IMG/VR virus record: IMGVR_UViG_3300031576_000160
Location: 1 to 39,132 of that record
DNA: 39,132 nucleotides
Reading direction: 5' to 3' (one strand)
Origin: a virus
This document shows, one piece after another, positions 30,398 to 37,974 of the stretch. The notes beneath the pieces are model-generated. The model saw nothing but the letters and a program-made list of their open reading frames with translations. It was not told the origin of the DNA and searched no databases. The translations under genes and the position numbers were made by a program. Numbering within the stretch: the first letter of the stretch is position 1; every line of letters starts with the position of its first letter.

Positions 30398-31978
30398 TCA
30401 GTATGGCGATCGGCCGTAATACCCGCGCGCGCCAGGACCGGGACGACTCCGCGCGATCAGCACGGATTGAGGCGATCCAGGCGGGTTGACGCGCAGATGG
30501 TAGCACACGCCAGCGCAAGCGTCAGCGAGGTCCTTCGAGCCCTTCGGAGGATGATCCACCTTCTTGCCTTTCACCATCTCGAGGTTCCGCAGTTCGTGGA
30601 TCAGGACCGGGTGCTCCGGGTAGTGGACCGTGCCCTGGTTCACGCCCTCCAGGAGCGTGTCATAAGGCTCCAGGTTTCGGTCGATGCTTAATACGTCGCA
30701 CTCGATCCCCTTCCGATTCATAATCTGGATCGAATCGACCGACTGCCACCCGTCGTAAGACCCCCGGCTGAACCGGAAGCCGCGATTCCGCAAGGCCAGG
30801 ATGGCGTCCCGCACCGCCGCAAAGTTAACCTCTCTCCCATCCCCTGGTGCGATCCTCCACACGAGGTCCAGCTTCACGTGCGGCCCCTCCCGATGTCCGA
30901 TGGCGACTCCGCAGGCGTCCCGTGTATGCCCCAGGTCGATGTGGAATACATAGGACCTCCCGCTCTCGGGTTTGAAGTCCTCTGGGATGATCGGCCCATC
31001 CACCCACCTGAGCGTCCGGTCAATGCCCGCCTCGATCGCGTCCCGGTTGGAGAAGTACGGGTCCAGCGCTCCGGACGCCATCGCCATAAAGTCTCGTTTG
31101 AACTTGTGGGCGTTCTTCATCGCGTAGCCCAGTAGCGACTTGGGGATCTCGTAGGATTCCCCTTTGTTCGGCTCCCACGTCACGAAATTGTCCCCATACT
31201 GGTCCGGCTTCGCCTCCCACAGCTTCCGACGCCTACGGAAGATCGTCTCGTCCCGCATCTTTCGCTCGGTGAAGTCGTCTTCGTATTTTGGCGAGGAGAT
31301 GCCGATCAGTTTCCACGGCCACCTATCGGCCATGCGCGACTCAAGCCGCCGCTGCATAGCGAGCCATATTTCATCCGCCACGTCCCGCCCCTCGGCATCG
31401 GTGTAGAAGCTGGCCTCGTCCAGGATGGCGCAGATGAGGTCATACCCGATCGGAAAAGTCTCCTGGCTATTCCCGGGGATGACGTAAACGTCTTTGGGAA
31501 AACGAAGCTCGGTGATGATCTTCGCGTCGTGCGGAAACCGCGTCTGGAACCAGTAGGCGTTTTCCACCAGGGCCTTGATCTTCCCGAATACCACCTTGCG
31601 CGCCTGGGCAGCTCTGGGTCCCATGTTCATCACCGTAAGTTTGGACTCGGGAAGTAGGCCGAAGGTCGCCTGCGGGTCTTTAAGACACAGGACCCGGTGG
31701 ACTTCGTAGGCCGCTATGATTGCCGCCTTGGTTGACTTCCCGGCCCCGATGGCCTCGCAAAACACGCCCTCATGTTTCCCGGAGGCGTATAGGTCGCAGA
31801 TATCCTGCTTGACCGCAGGCCAGACCTTCCCCCGCAAACCTAAGAAGGCGCGCGACTCGATGAACTCCTCGAGCTCCGCAGGGCAGAACTCCCACGGACC
31901 CCCGGGAAGTTCAGCGGCCTCTTCGCGCTCTAATTGCAGTAAGGCGGCGAGTTTCTTCGAGGATGATGGTATCGGCAT
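30398..31978 (-). CDS. terL: Terminase large subunit
   Basis: A 526-residue ATPase-nuclease. The Walker A motif is CEAIGAGKST near residue 74, and Walker B is LICAILDEAS near 182. The C-terminal RNase H-like nuclease has acidic residues in FHIDLGHTRDACG (about 345) and GSKDLADACAG (about 500). It packages DNA into the prohead through the portal. It overlaps terS by 68 bases; GGAG precedes the ATG at 31978. Confidence 0.93.
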   Translation of the reverse strand: MPIPSSSKKLAALLQLEREEAAELPGGPWEFCPAELEEFIESRAFLGLRGKVWPAVKQDICDLYASGKHEGVFCEAIGAGKSTKAAIIAAYEVHRVLCLKDPQATFGLLPESKLTVMNMGPRAAQARKVVFGKIKALVENAYWFQTRFPHDAKIITELRFPKDVYVIPGNSQETFPIGYDLICAILDEASFYTDAEGRDVADEIWLAMQRRLESRMADRWPWKLIGISSPKYEDDFTERKMRDETIFRRRRKLWEAKPDQYGDNFVTWEPNKGESYEIPKSLLGYAMKNAHKFKRDFMAMASGALDPYFSNRDAIEAGIDRTLRWVDGPIIPEDFKPESGRSYVFHIDLGHTRDACGVAIGHREGPHVKLDLVWRIAPGDGREVNFAAVRDAILALRNRGFRFSRGSYDGWQSVDSIQIMNRKGIECDVLSIDRNLEPYDTLLEGVNQGTVHYPEHPVLIHELRNLEMVKGKKVDHPPKGSKDLADACAGVCYHLRVNPPGSPQSVLIARSRPGPGARGYYGRSPY

Positions 31979-32390
31979 CCGACTCCGTGACTGGGTTCGC
32001 GCTCAGGTCCTTGGGTAGCTCTCCGGACTGGCCGTACAGCGTGAGCTCATGCCGCATGGCGCCCAATCCGTCTGCCACCGTGGGCTCGATCTCGTCCGCC
32101 TGGAGCCGCTTGACGAGTTTGCCTTGAATCAGCCGGGTGATCTTGATCTGCCGGTCCTTGACCTCCGCCAGGGAGTCCGTGGCCTTCTGGATGATCTTCG
32201 CGCCGGCCGTCTCGTCCGCCTCGCGGACCCGCCTCTGCCATTCGAAGGTCTGGGACCACTTCACGACCGCCTGCACGGATCTGCTAAACTTCGCGGCCAC
32301 AGCTGTTAAAGTCCGCCGCGCGCCCAGACCGATGTAGTAGGCCAACGCCTCCTTATGGCGGATCGTTTCCTTTTTCGGTCTAGCGGCCAT
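31911..32390 (-). CDS. terS: Terminase small subunit
   Basis: A 159-residue protein. The N-terminus KHEALAYYIGLG-like segment (HKEALAYYIGLGARRTLTAV), then AAKFSRSVQAVVKWSQTFEW and RRVREAD, is the helix-turn-helix of phi11/SPP1-type small terminases, which recognise packaging sites. The following coiled-coil region probably makes the ring. It abuts the upstream lipoprotein gene stop (TAAATG) and overlaps the large subunit. Confidence 0.88.
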   Translation of the reverse strand: MAARPKKETIRHKEALAYYIGLGARRTLTAVAAKFSRSVQAVVKWSQTFEWQRRVREADETAGAKIIQKATDSLAEVKDRQIKITRLIQGKLVKRLQADEIEPTVADGLGAMRHELTLYGQSGELPKDLSANPVTESDADTIILEETRRLTAIRARRGR

Positions 32391-32600
32391 TTACCTGCAA
32401 TCCACCATGCGCCCATCCCAGTGGCTAAAGATGACGGATCGGCCCCGCTTATGGCAGGGCTCGATAGCTTTCTTTGCGGCATCGAATCTTAGGTCATCCC
32501 ATTCCTGCTGTCTTTTGTACGCGCGCTCATTATCGCACCCGCCGAGGACATGGGGCAGCGAAAGCAATGCCACCCAGGACAACGCTGGTAGAAGTCTCAT
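32391..32600 (-). CDS. Predicted lipoprotein
   Basis: A 69-residue protein starting MRLLPALSWVALLSLPHVLG followed by GCDNE: a signal peptide with a lipobox-like LGGC. The mature part has two more cysteines (IEPCHKRGRS, MVDCR) and is otherwise charged. It has GGAGG five bases before the ATG. Phage lipoproteins often serve in superinfection exclusion or as outer-membrane spanins; it sits far from the lysis genes, which favours exclusion, but this is inference. Confidence 0.7.
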   Translation of the reverse strand: MRLLPALSWVALLSLPHVLGGCDNERAYKRQQEWDDLRFDAAKKAIEPCHKRGRSVIFSHWDGRMVDCR

Positions 32601-32791
32601 CCCGCCCTCCCCCGGCGCTTGCGCGTGATTACAAGCGCCGGAACGCTATCGCTCTCATCGTGCGGCTGCGGCCTCCCGTGATTGCATTTATTCGGGAACC
32701 ATGACTGCATACTCGGGCACCAGTACCCGGACGCCAGGACTTCAACGTCGGATTTCTTCACGTCCCCCGGCGCTTGCGTAGGCCGCTCCAT
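32597..32791 (-). CDS. Small Cys/His accessory protein
   Basis: A 64-residue protein starting MERPTQAPGDVKKSDVEVLA. The centre has YWCPSMQSWFPNKCNHGRP, with Cys and His residues that might bind a metal, and the C-terminus is Arg-rich (ITRKRRGRAG). The ATG follows GGAG, and the stop overlaps the lipoprotein ATG (ATGA). It overlaps the upstream gene by up to 50 bases. The function is unknown. Confidence 0.55.
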   Translation of the reverse strand: MERPTQAPGDVKKSDVEVLASGYWCPSMQSWFPNKCNHGRPQPHDESDSVPALVITRKRRGRAG

Positions 32792-32924
32792 TTGCTCCAG
32801 TAGCAGTGTTTTTTGTGCGGCCTTCTTTCCAGTGACCCACGAACAAATTCCTCAGGCTCCTAAGAAGGTCTGCCGACTTCAACCGCCCCCGAATCTCGTC
32901 TAGCGCCTTTTGGTGGGGGGTCAT
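32742..32924 (-). CDS. Small protein with possible -1 frameshift
   Basis: A 60-residue protein starting MTPHQKALDEIRGRLKSADL. At ACA AAA AAC (32808-32814) the zero frame has a phased A_AAA_AAC heptamer. The zero-frame tail is Ala/Gly-rich and unremarkable. The -1 frame continues KKHCYWSKWSGLRKRRGT and stops at 32758, which looks more protein-like. Either a programmed shift or a one-base indel in the A6 run may be involved. The ATG overlaps the upstream stop (TAATG). Confidence 0.55.
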   Translation of the reverse strand: MTPHQKALDEIRGRLKSADLLRSLRNLFVGHWKEGRTKNTATGANGAAYASAGGREEIRR

Positions 32925-33697
32925 TAAACGCCAGCGATTGGCACCTGAATCTTCGGGTTCAGGTCGAACGTCTTTGTCTTCCCTTCTCTCCGGACGGAGG
33001 CCTTGTCGTTCCCGTGGTCCATTCTCACGATGTTCGAGCCCCACTTCTTTTGCAGGATCTCGAAGTTCTCCCGCTCTCGCCTGATCGTCCGATAGGTGGC
33101 GCAACCACCGACCCGGTCATTGTGGCCGCAGACGTAGCAGTATTTGTTGAACCGGAGGATAATCCGATACTTGTTTAGGTGCTGGATGGCGTAATCGTAG
33201 TCCTCTTTTAGCGGCAGGGCCTCGTCGTAGCGGATCGAGTTTGGCCTGATCCCGCAGAACGTCCCGAGGACCGGACGCACCGTGCAGAAAGGTATCATCT
33301 CCCGATAGGCACCCTTGTCGTACACCATATTGATGCCCCAGAGATACGCCCCCCACTGCTCCGCCATCGTGAAGCCGTGTTCCAAGAACTCCCCGACCTC
33401 CTCCGCCGTTAGCTTCCGCTCTCTCTGATTTTCCCAGACCATGATGCCCGAAACGTCGTCATCGAGCATCACCACCCCGCGCGCGCCCGCGTAGGTCTCT
33501 ACGATCCAGTTCCTCACCCGCGCCATATTCCCGCGCACGGCGTCCGGGATCACCTTCACCGTATGCCCGGACTTCCGGTACTCCTCCGCCTCGAACTCAT
33601 GGACGGCGACCACCACGGATGGCAGATACTTCGCTACGGGGACCAATTCCTTGCCCCGCTTGTAGGAGGGCGATACCACCACGATTTTGTCAGTCAC
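32924..33697 (-). CDS. TAGT-like GT-A glycosyltransferase
   Basis: A 257-residue protein starting with GTG. IVVVSPSYKRGKELVPVAKY and VRNWIVETYAGARGVVMLDD with MLDDDV as the DxD-like motif match GT-A glycosyltransferases; KEDYDYAIQHLNKYRIILRF resembles the phage TET-associated glycosyltransferase (TAGT) group known from hypermodified-base systems. No TET/JBP dioxygenase is present in this window, so the substrate (DNA base, protein or surface glycan) is open. It lies behind a broken FkbM-like gene, a second ParB gene and a cupin gene. Confidence 0.7.
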   Translation of the reverse strand: MTDKIVVVSPSYKRGKELVPVAKYLPSVVVAVHEFEAEEYRKSGHTVKVIPDAVRGNMARVRNWIVETYAGARGVVMLDDDVSGIMVWENQRERKLTAEEVGEFLEHGFTMAEQWGAYLWGINMVYDKGAYREMIPFCTVRPVLGTFCGIRPNSIRYDEALPLKEDYDYAIQHLNKYRIILRFNKYCYVCGHNDRVGGCATYRTIRRERENFEILQKKWGSNIVRMDHGNDKASVRREGKTKTFDLNPKIQVPIAGV

Positions 33698-33789
33698 GGG
33701 CGACCTCTTGCAATTCGGGTCGCCGCTCCGCCGTCACCATCTGCGTCCACCCCCGGCCGTCCCTTTTTGCGCGCACCGCAAAGTTTTTT

Positions 33790-33966
33790 TCAAGAGAAGC
33801 AGGCTAGACAGGAAAACGCGCCGATGTTCATGCCGATGTCCATTACAATGTCGCCGGGTCTCATCGAGAGCGCAGGCTGGTAAACCTTGAGTACCTCATC
33901 CACCACCCATTCATCCAGTGTATCCTCGCGCACGTTGAACTTGAGCCGCCCACGGTTAATTAGCAC
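33790..33966 (-). pseudogene. Truncated FkbM-like methyltransferase
   Basis: A 58-residue frame from a GTG (33966). REDTLDEWVVDEVLKVYQPA and GDIVMDIGMNIGAF match the start and the SAM-binding motif I of FkbM-type methyltransferases, which are normally over 200 residues. It stops at 33790 right after motif I. About 90 bases to the next start follow; they hold an open C-terminal-like stretch (GWTQMVTAERRPELQEVARD) in another frame, perhaps a remnant. This reads as an internally deleted gene. Confidence 0.6.
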
Positions 33967-34724
33967 TCGCCCTCATTTTCTCTATCGCGTCTGGCCCGGG
34001 AAGAACCCGCCCGATCCCTTTGGCCCACGGCTTCCCGTCCCGCCGGCGCGCGTACACCGATTGAAGCTCGAACAGTGTGAGCGCCTGCATCCAGTCCGTC
34101 TCATTTTTGAATTGGAGGACTATATAATTGTTCTCCTCTCCCAACTCCTCCGCGAACGTAACCGCGCCCGGAGAGCCCCCCCCCCCCCCCCCCCCCCCCG
34201 CCCCCTTTTCTTCCTCCCCCCCCCCCCCCCCCCGCACCCCCACCCCCCCGCCGGCGACACCCCCCCCCCCCCTCGGCGATGAGCTTCTTGAGTTCCTCCT
34301 CATCGAACCCGACAATATCCATGTCCATATCGCCGTCGTTCAACTCGGCCACGAGCCCGCGAAGTTTCGCCTGGTCCCAATCTCCGCCATGTGCATTGGC
34401 CGCGATGTTCGCCGCTTTCTCTTTCTTCTCGTCCCAATCGACCTCTCTGTATCCGAACGGACCCCACGGCGTCTGTATCGTCCCGGCCGCAACCGTTCCC
34501 GTCTTATCCTTCGAGGCCTTCTTCGTGATCTCCCAATCCGGCTGGAGGTTCTTGACCCGCTGGTGTCCTCCCACGATCCGATTGGTCCGGACGTTCACCA
34601 CTACGCCGCCAAGGTCCCCGAACTCCCGCATGGCCTTGCCTAGGGCCGTCAGCTTCTTCTCGCTGATCCGCCTAGGGTTGAACGGGGCGGGCTTCAAGTC
34701 CCCGACCTTTTCACGCGCGCCCAT
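33956..34724 (-). pseudogene. Second ParB-domain protein, frame broken by poly-G tract
   Basis: The N-terminal 150 residues (PAPFNPRRISEKKLTALGKA, then VVNVRTNRIVGGHQRVKNL) are a ParB-like nuclease domain. The C-terminal 60 residues (FAEELGEENNYIVLQFKNET, then RVLPGPDAIEKM) form a domain I associate with such phage proteins. The two lie in frames that differ by one base and are separated by a poly-G/C tract (34176-34272). It may be an assembly or sequencing artefact, or a real slippery tract. Start at 34724 (MGAREK) is favoured by GGAGG spacing. Confidence 0.6.
34176..34272. repeat. Poly-C/G low-complexity tract
   Basis: On the plus strand there are runs of 24, 18 and 13 C separated by short interruptions (for example TTTTCTTCCT). 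No other part of the genome looks like this. It interrupts a ParB-domain gene. Runs this long are rarely stable in phage genomes and are typical failure points for base calling, so an artefact is likely, though a slippage-prone tract cannot be excluded. Confidence 0.9.
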
Positions 34725-35061
34725 AGTCATCCTCCAACCGCTCGATGTCGTCCTCGGCCAGCACCGCCCCGCGCGCGATCTCCAGGAGGACCAGAGGACC
34801 GGAGGCCTCTTTGGGGCACTCGATCCGGTGAAGCGTGCAGACCGGCACCGTGATCTCAGCGCCGGGGACCACGGCGAAGGAGCCCTCGTCCTTGTAGAAA
34901 ATCCCAGTCCCCGCCAGACAGGAAAAAAGCTCGCTCCGGTGGTGGTGTCTTTGGAGACTCGTCCGGCCTCCTGGTTGCACCGTGAGCTTCTTCACCCAGA
35001 ACCCCGGCCCCTTTGCCAGGATTTCAAACGTGCCCCAAGGACGCGGCTCCAGAATGCTCAC
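34711..35061 (-). CDS. Cupin (mannose-6-phosphate isomerase type II-like)
   Basis: A 116-residue cupin. RPWGTFEILAKGPGFWVKKL, then TSLQRHHHRSELFSCLAGTG and VPVCTLHRIECP, give the two cupin motifs with metal-binding His and Glu. It looks like the C-terminal cupin of mannose-6-phosphate isomerase/ManC. Small proteins of this type occur in phage accessory regions; the substrate is uncertain. The GTG at 35061 overlaps the previous stop (GTGA). A start at 35109 would overlap that gene by 52 bases. Confidence 0.75.
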   Translation of the reverse strand: MSILEPRPWGTFEILAKGPGFWVKKLTVQPGGRTSLQRHHHRSELFSCLAGTGIFYKDEGSFAVVPGAEITVPVCTLHRIECPKEASGPLVLLEIARGAVLAEDDIERLEDDYGRA

Positions 35062-35213
35062 CGTTTCCCCCACAATGAGCGGCGCAAAAGCCGTTGTCCC
35101 CTTCGCCACTCCTCGAACGCGGCTTGGTCGTACTCCGCGCCTCGCGGTCTACTGCGGGCGAATTGCGCGCGCTCCCACCGTTCCCGCCACCATGTCACAA
35201 TACGGGCGATCAC
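35058..35213 (-). CDS. Small basic Trp-rich protein
   Basis: A 51-residue protein starting (GTG) MIARIVTWWRERWERAQFAR. It is rich in Arg, Trp and Gln (FEEWRRGQRLLRRSLWGK) and looks like a short basic helix hairpin, possibly nucleic-acid binding. GTGA overlaps join it at both ends to NinG and the cupin gene, which is the main evidence that it is translated. No family is recognised. Confidence 0.55.
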   Translation of the reverse strand: MIARIVTWWRERWERAQFARSRPRGAEYDQAAFEEWRRGQRLLRRSLWGKR

Positions 35214-35605
35214 CGCTCCCCCATCTCGATCCACTGCGCCCGGAACCCTGCCAACATCTCCACCAGGTCAGACCGCGACCACAATGCCCTGCCGTGGGAC
35301 TCCTGCTCGATCTCCGCCAACTGCTCCGCCCCGAACCGCGTTGCATACCAGGCGAAGAACTTTGCTGGCGCGACCTCCATATAGCCGTTGCAGGGCATAC
35401 ACGCCCCCACGATATTTCGGAGGTCCCACCTTAATTTAAGCGACCTGGACTTCTTGATGAAATGGAAGGCGCACTCGATCGAACGGCCGCATCCGAAAGG
35501 ACACCGCCCCCCCGTCTTCTCCGTCCAGACCTCACGGACGATCTTGCTCACCACGTCGTCAAGGTCTTTGTACAACCACGGCCGCGTGGGAAGCTTGATT
35601 CTCAT
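35210..35605 (-). CDS. NinG/Rap-like recombination endonuclease
   Basis: A 131-residue protein. GGRCPFGCGRSIECAFHFIK, then LRWDLRNIVGACMPCNGYM, fits lambda NinG (Rap), a Holliday/D-loop endonuclease with zinc-binding cysteines and an HNH-like core. It probably supports phage recombination together with Bet and the exonuclease. ATGA overlap upstream at 35605; a longer in-frame N-terminus lies over the preceding gene. Normal NinG is somewhat longer (about 200), so this is a short version. Confidence 0.78.
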   Translation of the reverse strand: MRIKLPTRPWLYKDLDDVVSKIVREVWTEKTGGRCPFGCGRSIECAFHFIKKSRSLKLRWDLRNIVGACMPCNGYMEVAPAKFFAWYATRFGAEQLAEIEQESHGRALWSRSDLVEMLAGFRAQWIEMGER

Positions 35606-35832
35606 GGCGTCTCCTTGGACGCGGAAAAGTCGTTTGCTTTCGGACACGTTGCGAAATGCGATACACCAAAACGCGCGCGATCCAGCCGCATCGCCGTCAG
35701 CGCGCGGTTGGCGTCGAACGGGTTCATGGTCATCAGTTCGTACACGGGCGGGCGCATATCGAGCGGTATTTTCTTCCCGTCCTCCGTGACGGCCCAGGTG
35801 ATGTTGGCTCCGCACCCTCGGCAACTTGCCAT
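35602..35832 (-). CDS. Zinc-ribbon-like small protein
   Basis: A 76-residue protein starting MASCRGCGANITWAVTEDGK. The N-terminal CRGCG pair and a later HFATCP give three or four possible zinc ligands. KKIPLDMRPPVYELM resembles phage zinc-ribbon proteins with a KxxPxD motif. The ATG overlaps the ParB stop by one base (TAATG). Role unknown; regulation or nucleic-acid binding is possible. Confidence 0.65.
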   Translation of the reverse strand: MASCRGCGANITWAVTEDGKKIPLDMRPPVYELMTMNPFDANRALTAMRLDRARFGVSHFATCPKANDFSASKETP

Positions 35833-37313
35833 TAGCACTTCTTTACCGGCTTGACCTTCGCCGCGACGGCCTTCGTGGCCCTCGCCCGGATATCCGCCAT
35901 CCTGAATCCAAGGTCAGCGTACACCTTCTGGGCGCGTCCTTCGTAGTCCGTCAATCCGCCGACCGCCAACAGGAAGGCGATCCGCTCGAGCTCAGGTGCC
36001 GTCAGCTTCTCGAGTTCCTTCCGCTCGACCGCCGTGGACCCCTTCTTCGCTACCCCGAAGGCGTCCCAGATCGCGCGCGGGCGATACGAATTGTCCAAGG
36101 CCTGCACGATCGCCAGGATGCGGAGCTTCGCTTCATCGGCACCCGGATCGGTTTTGAGCATCCCCCCGATCTCCTGGTACATCTCGACTAGGATGGCAGC
36201 GTTCCGCTTCTTCTCCGCGTTGGCCTTCTTGCTGGCCGCTACCTCCTGCGGGCTCTTTCCTTCCCGAATCTCCTTTGGCAGGATGGAGGGCTCCAGGCAG
36301 ATGATTCGGACCTTGGGCTTGTCGCCCTGATATCTCGGCACCACGCCGGCCACCGCGAACTTGTCAGGGTTTTCCGCGATCAGCTTCTTGTCCACCGTGT
36401 CGGGCATCACCATCGCGCCCTTCACGCCCTCGACTTCTCCGCCGTATCCCAAGACCTTAACGCCCAGGCTCTTGATCCCGATCTTCTCGGCTTCCTTCAC
36501 GGCGGTCTGCCCGACGAATAGGGCCATCTTCGTGTCGAAGCACGGAGCGTTCGAGCATTGCCCCTTCTTCGCGCCGTCAAAGAGCATCCCCTGGTTCCCG
36601 CTATTATGAGGGCAGGCGGAGCAAGCGATCTTCTCCGCGTACTCCTTATCCTTGGGGAACGGAGCGCGGGCAAGATCGCGCCCCACCGCGCGGTCGATCG
36701 CCTCCGCCAGGTCGGCCGTGGTTGGGTACTCGCCCTTCTTGACGGCTTTGACGAACTCCGCCTGCGCCTCCTTCGAGGTCCGGAGGAGTTGGTGCCCCGC
36801 CGACGCGACCATGCGGCCAGACGCGACGAGGTCCTGCGCGTCCTTCATGAGTTCCAGCAGACGGATCGCCCGGTAGATGTACGTCGTGGACTTCCCGATC
36901 CTCTCCGCCAGGGCTTCGACCTCATACCCGCCGTTGTCGCGGAGCGTCTTAAAGGCTTGGGCCTCCTCGATCGGGTTCAGATCTGCGCGGTGGAGATTTT
37001 CCAGCGCCTGGATTTCAGCGGCCTGGTCTTCCGTCACGTCCAACACCCGCGCGGGGATCCCCGTGAGCCCCGCCATCTTCGCCGCGCGGATCCGTCTTTC
37101 TCCCGCGATCAGCCAGAACGTGCCTTTGTCCTTCTCCCGCAGAAGCACCGGCTGGAGGACGCCTACGCGCTTGATGTTGTCGGACAACTCCTGCAATTTC
37201 TTCGCGTCGAACGTCCGCCGAAAATTCCCGTGCGTGTCGATCCTAGAAAGCGGGATCACCCCAGTATGAGTCTCCTTGTACGCCGCCGCCTTCTCCATCG
37301 TCGCCGTTGTCAT
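35832..37313 (-). CDS. ParB/RepB/Spo0J-family protein
   Basis: A 493-residue protein. The ParB/Srx nuclease-like domain (residues of about 20-110) has NIKRVGVLQPVLL and the GERRIRAAKMAG box; then comes an HTH region (ALAERIGKSTTYIYRAIRLL). The C-terminal half contains cysteines (IACSACPHNSG, CSNAPC) and many charged helices. ParB proteins bind CTP and centromere-like sites; here partition, DNA binding or regulation is possible. The start at 37313 has GGAGG and overlaps the upstream microprotein stop (ATGA). Confidence 0.88.
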   Translation of the reverse strand: MTTATMEKAAAYKETHTGVIPLSRIDTHGNFRRTFDAKKLQELSDNIKRVGVLQPVLLREKDKGTFWLIAGERRIRAAKMAGLTGIPARVLDVTEDQAAEIQALENLHRADLNPIEEAQAFKTLRDNGGYEVEALAERIGKSTTYIYRAIRLLELMKDAQDLVASGRMVASAGHQLLRTSKEAQAEFVKAVKKGEYPTTADLAEAIDRAVGRDLARAPFPKDKEYAEKIACSACPHNSGNQGMLFDGAKKGQCSNAPCFDTKMALFVGQTAVKEAEKIGIKSLGVKVLGYGGEVEGVKGAMVMPDTVDKKLIAENPDKFAVAGVVPRYQGDKPKVRIICLEPSILPKEIREGKSPQEVAASKKANAEKKRNAAILVEMYQEIGGMLKTDPGADEAKLRILAIVQALDNSYRPRAIWDAFGVAKKGSTAVERKELEKLTAPELERIAFLLAVGGLTDYEGRAQKVYADLGFRMADIRARATKAVAAKVKPVKKC

Positions 37314-37474
37314 CCTATCCTCCCCTTGATCTTCTTGGCCCAGTATCGCTCGATCCTGGCCCTGCCGCCGCAGGCGTTCGTGCAGTGGGATTGCCACGAT
37401 ACCTTCGGCGTGAACGCCTTACGGCACCGCGCGCAGACTCGACTACCCGCACTTCCCGCGTCCGTGTCTCCCAT
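37310..37474 (-). CDS. Zinc-finger microprotein upstream of parB
   Basis: A 54-residue protein starting MGDTDAGSAGSRVCARCRKA, followed by SHCTNACGG: a C-x2-C/C-x3-C zinc finger with a basic tail (RIERYWAKKIKGRIG). No ribosome binding site is visible, but a promoter -10 box lies seven bases upstream of the ATG, so it may be read from a leaderless mRNA. The stop overlaps the ParB start (ATGA), so translation of ParB probably depends on it. Confidence 0.65.
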   Translation of the reverse strand: MGDTDAGSAGSRVCARCRKAFTPKVSWQSHCTNACGGRARIERYWAKKIKGRIG

Positions 37475-37511
37475 TGGCGTTATTATGCCACTATACGGTG
37501 GCGTTAATCAA
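37475..37511 (-). promoter_or_regulatory. parB-operon promoter with operator-like repeats
   Basis: The minus strand has TTGATT (-35, 37511-37506), an 18-base spacer ending in TGG and CATAAT (-10, 37487-37482). An inverted repeat GCCAC-N6-GTGGC (37487-37502) covers the spacer. Two direct copies of TAACGCCA lie at 37506-37499 and 37482-37475. These could be repressor or ParB operator sites. The ATG starts seven bases after the -10. Confidence 0.55.
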
Positions 37512-37518
37512 CCGCCGC

Positions 37519-37974
37519 CTACTCGAAATCCTCGGGCTCTGGAGGATCGGGCTGATGCGCGTCCGCGCTGGCCTTCTCCCCCTCCGTCAACGCCCTCGGG
37601 ACCATGACCTTTTGACCATGCCCCAAAGCTCCCAGGACGCCCCTCTCGTCCCGACCGATGTACAAACCACCCCCGCCGCGCGCGCGAACGATCCACCCCA
37701 CGGCCTTGACCATATCCCAGACGCCCTGGGTGAAGTCGTCGGGCCATGCCGCCAGCTTCTTAACCAGATAGAAGGCGTTGTCCCCGTACTTGGCCGGCTT
37801 CCGGCACTTCGTGCAGAACACCGTCACGCCCGCGCAATGGAGGGTATTCGCGTTGTCCTGGTAGATGATCTCAGTCCGGCAAACCACCTTCCGACAGCAC
37901 TTGGTCAGGAGTCGGTCGATCTCCTCGACCCTCTCCGCCTCGTCAGCGGCCGAAGCGTTTGTTCTTCGTCTCAC
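37519..37974 (-). CDS. Cys-rich accessory protein
   Basis: A 151-residue protein starting with GTG. LLTKCCRKVVCRTE and, 22 residues later, FCTKCRKPAKYG give a four-cysteine zinc-binding pattern. The middle (YLVKKLAAWPDDFTQGVWDM) is helical, and the C-terminus is acidic (PDPPEPEDFE). The GTG at 37974 has GGAGG nine bases upstream and overlaps the upstream gene by 32 bases. No family is recognised. Confidence 0.65.
   Translation of the reverse strand: MRRRTNASAADEAERVEEIDRLLTKCCRKVVCRTEIIYQDNANTLHCAGVTVFCTKCRKPAKYGDNAFYLVKKLAAWPDDFTQGVWDMVKAVGWIVRARGGGGLYIGRDERGVLGALGHGQKVMVPRALTEGEKASADAHQPDPPEPEDFE

Noticed and set aside
35832-37313. Evidence for a lysogenic or plasmid prophage lifestyle from ParB
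   Set aside because: ParB-domain proteins are common in lytic phages as well. No ParA, replication initiator, integrase or att site was seen.
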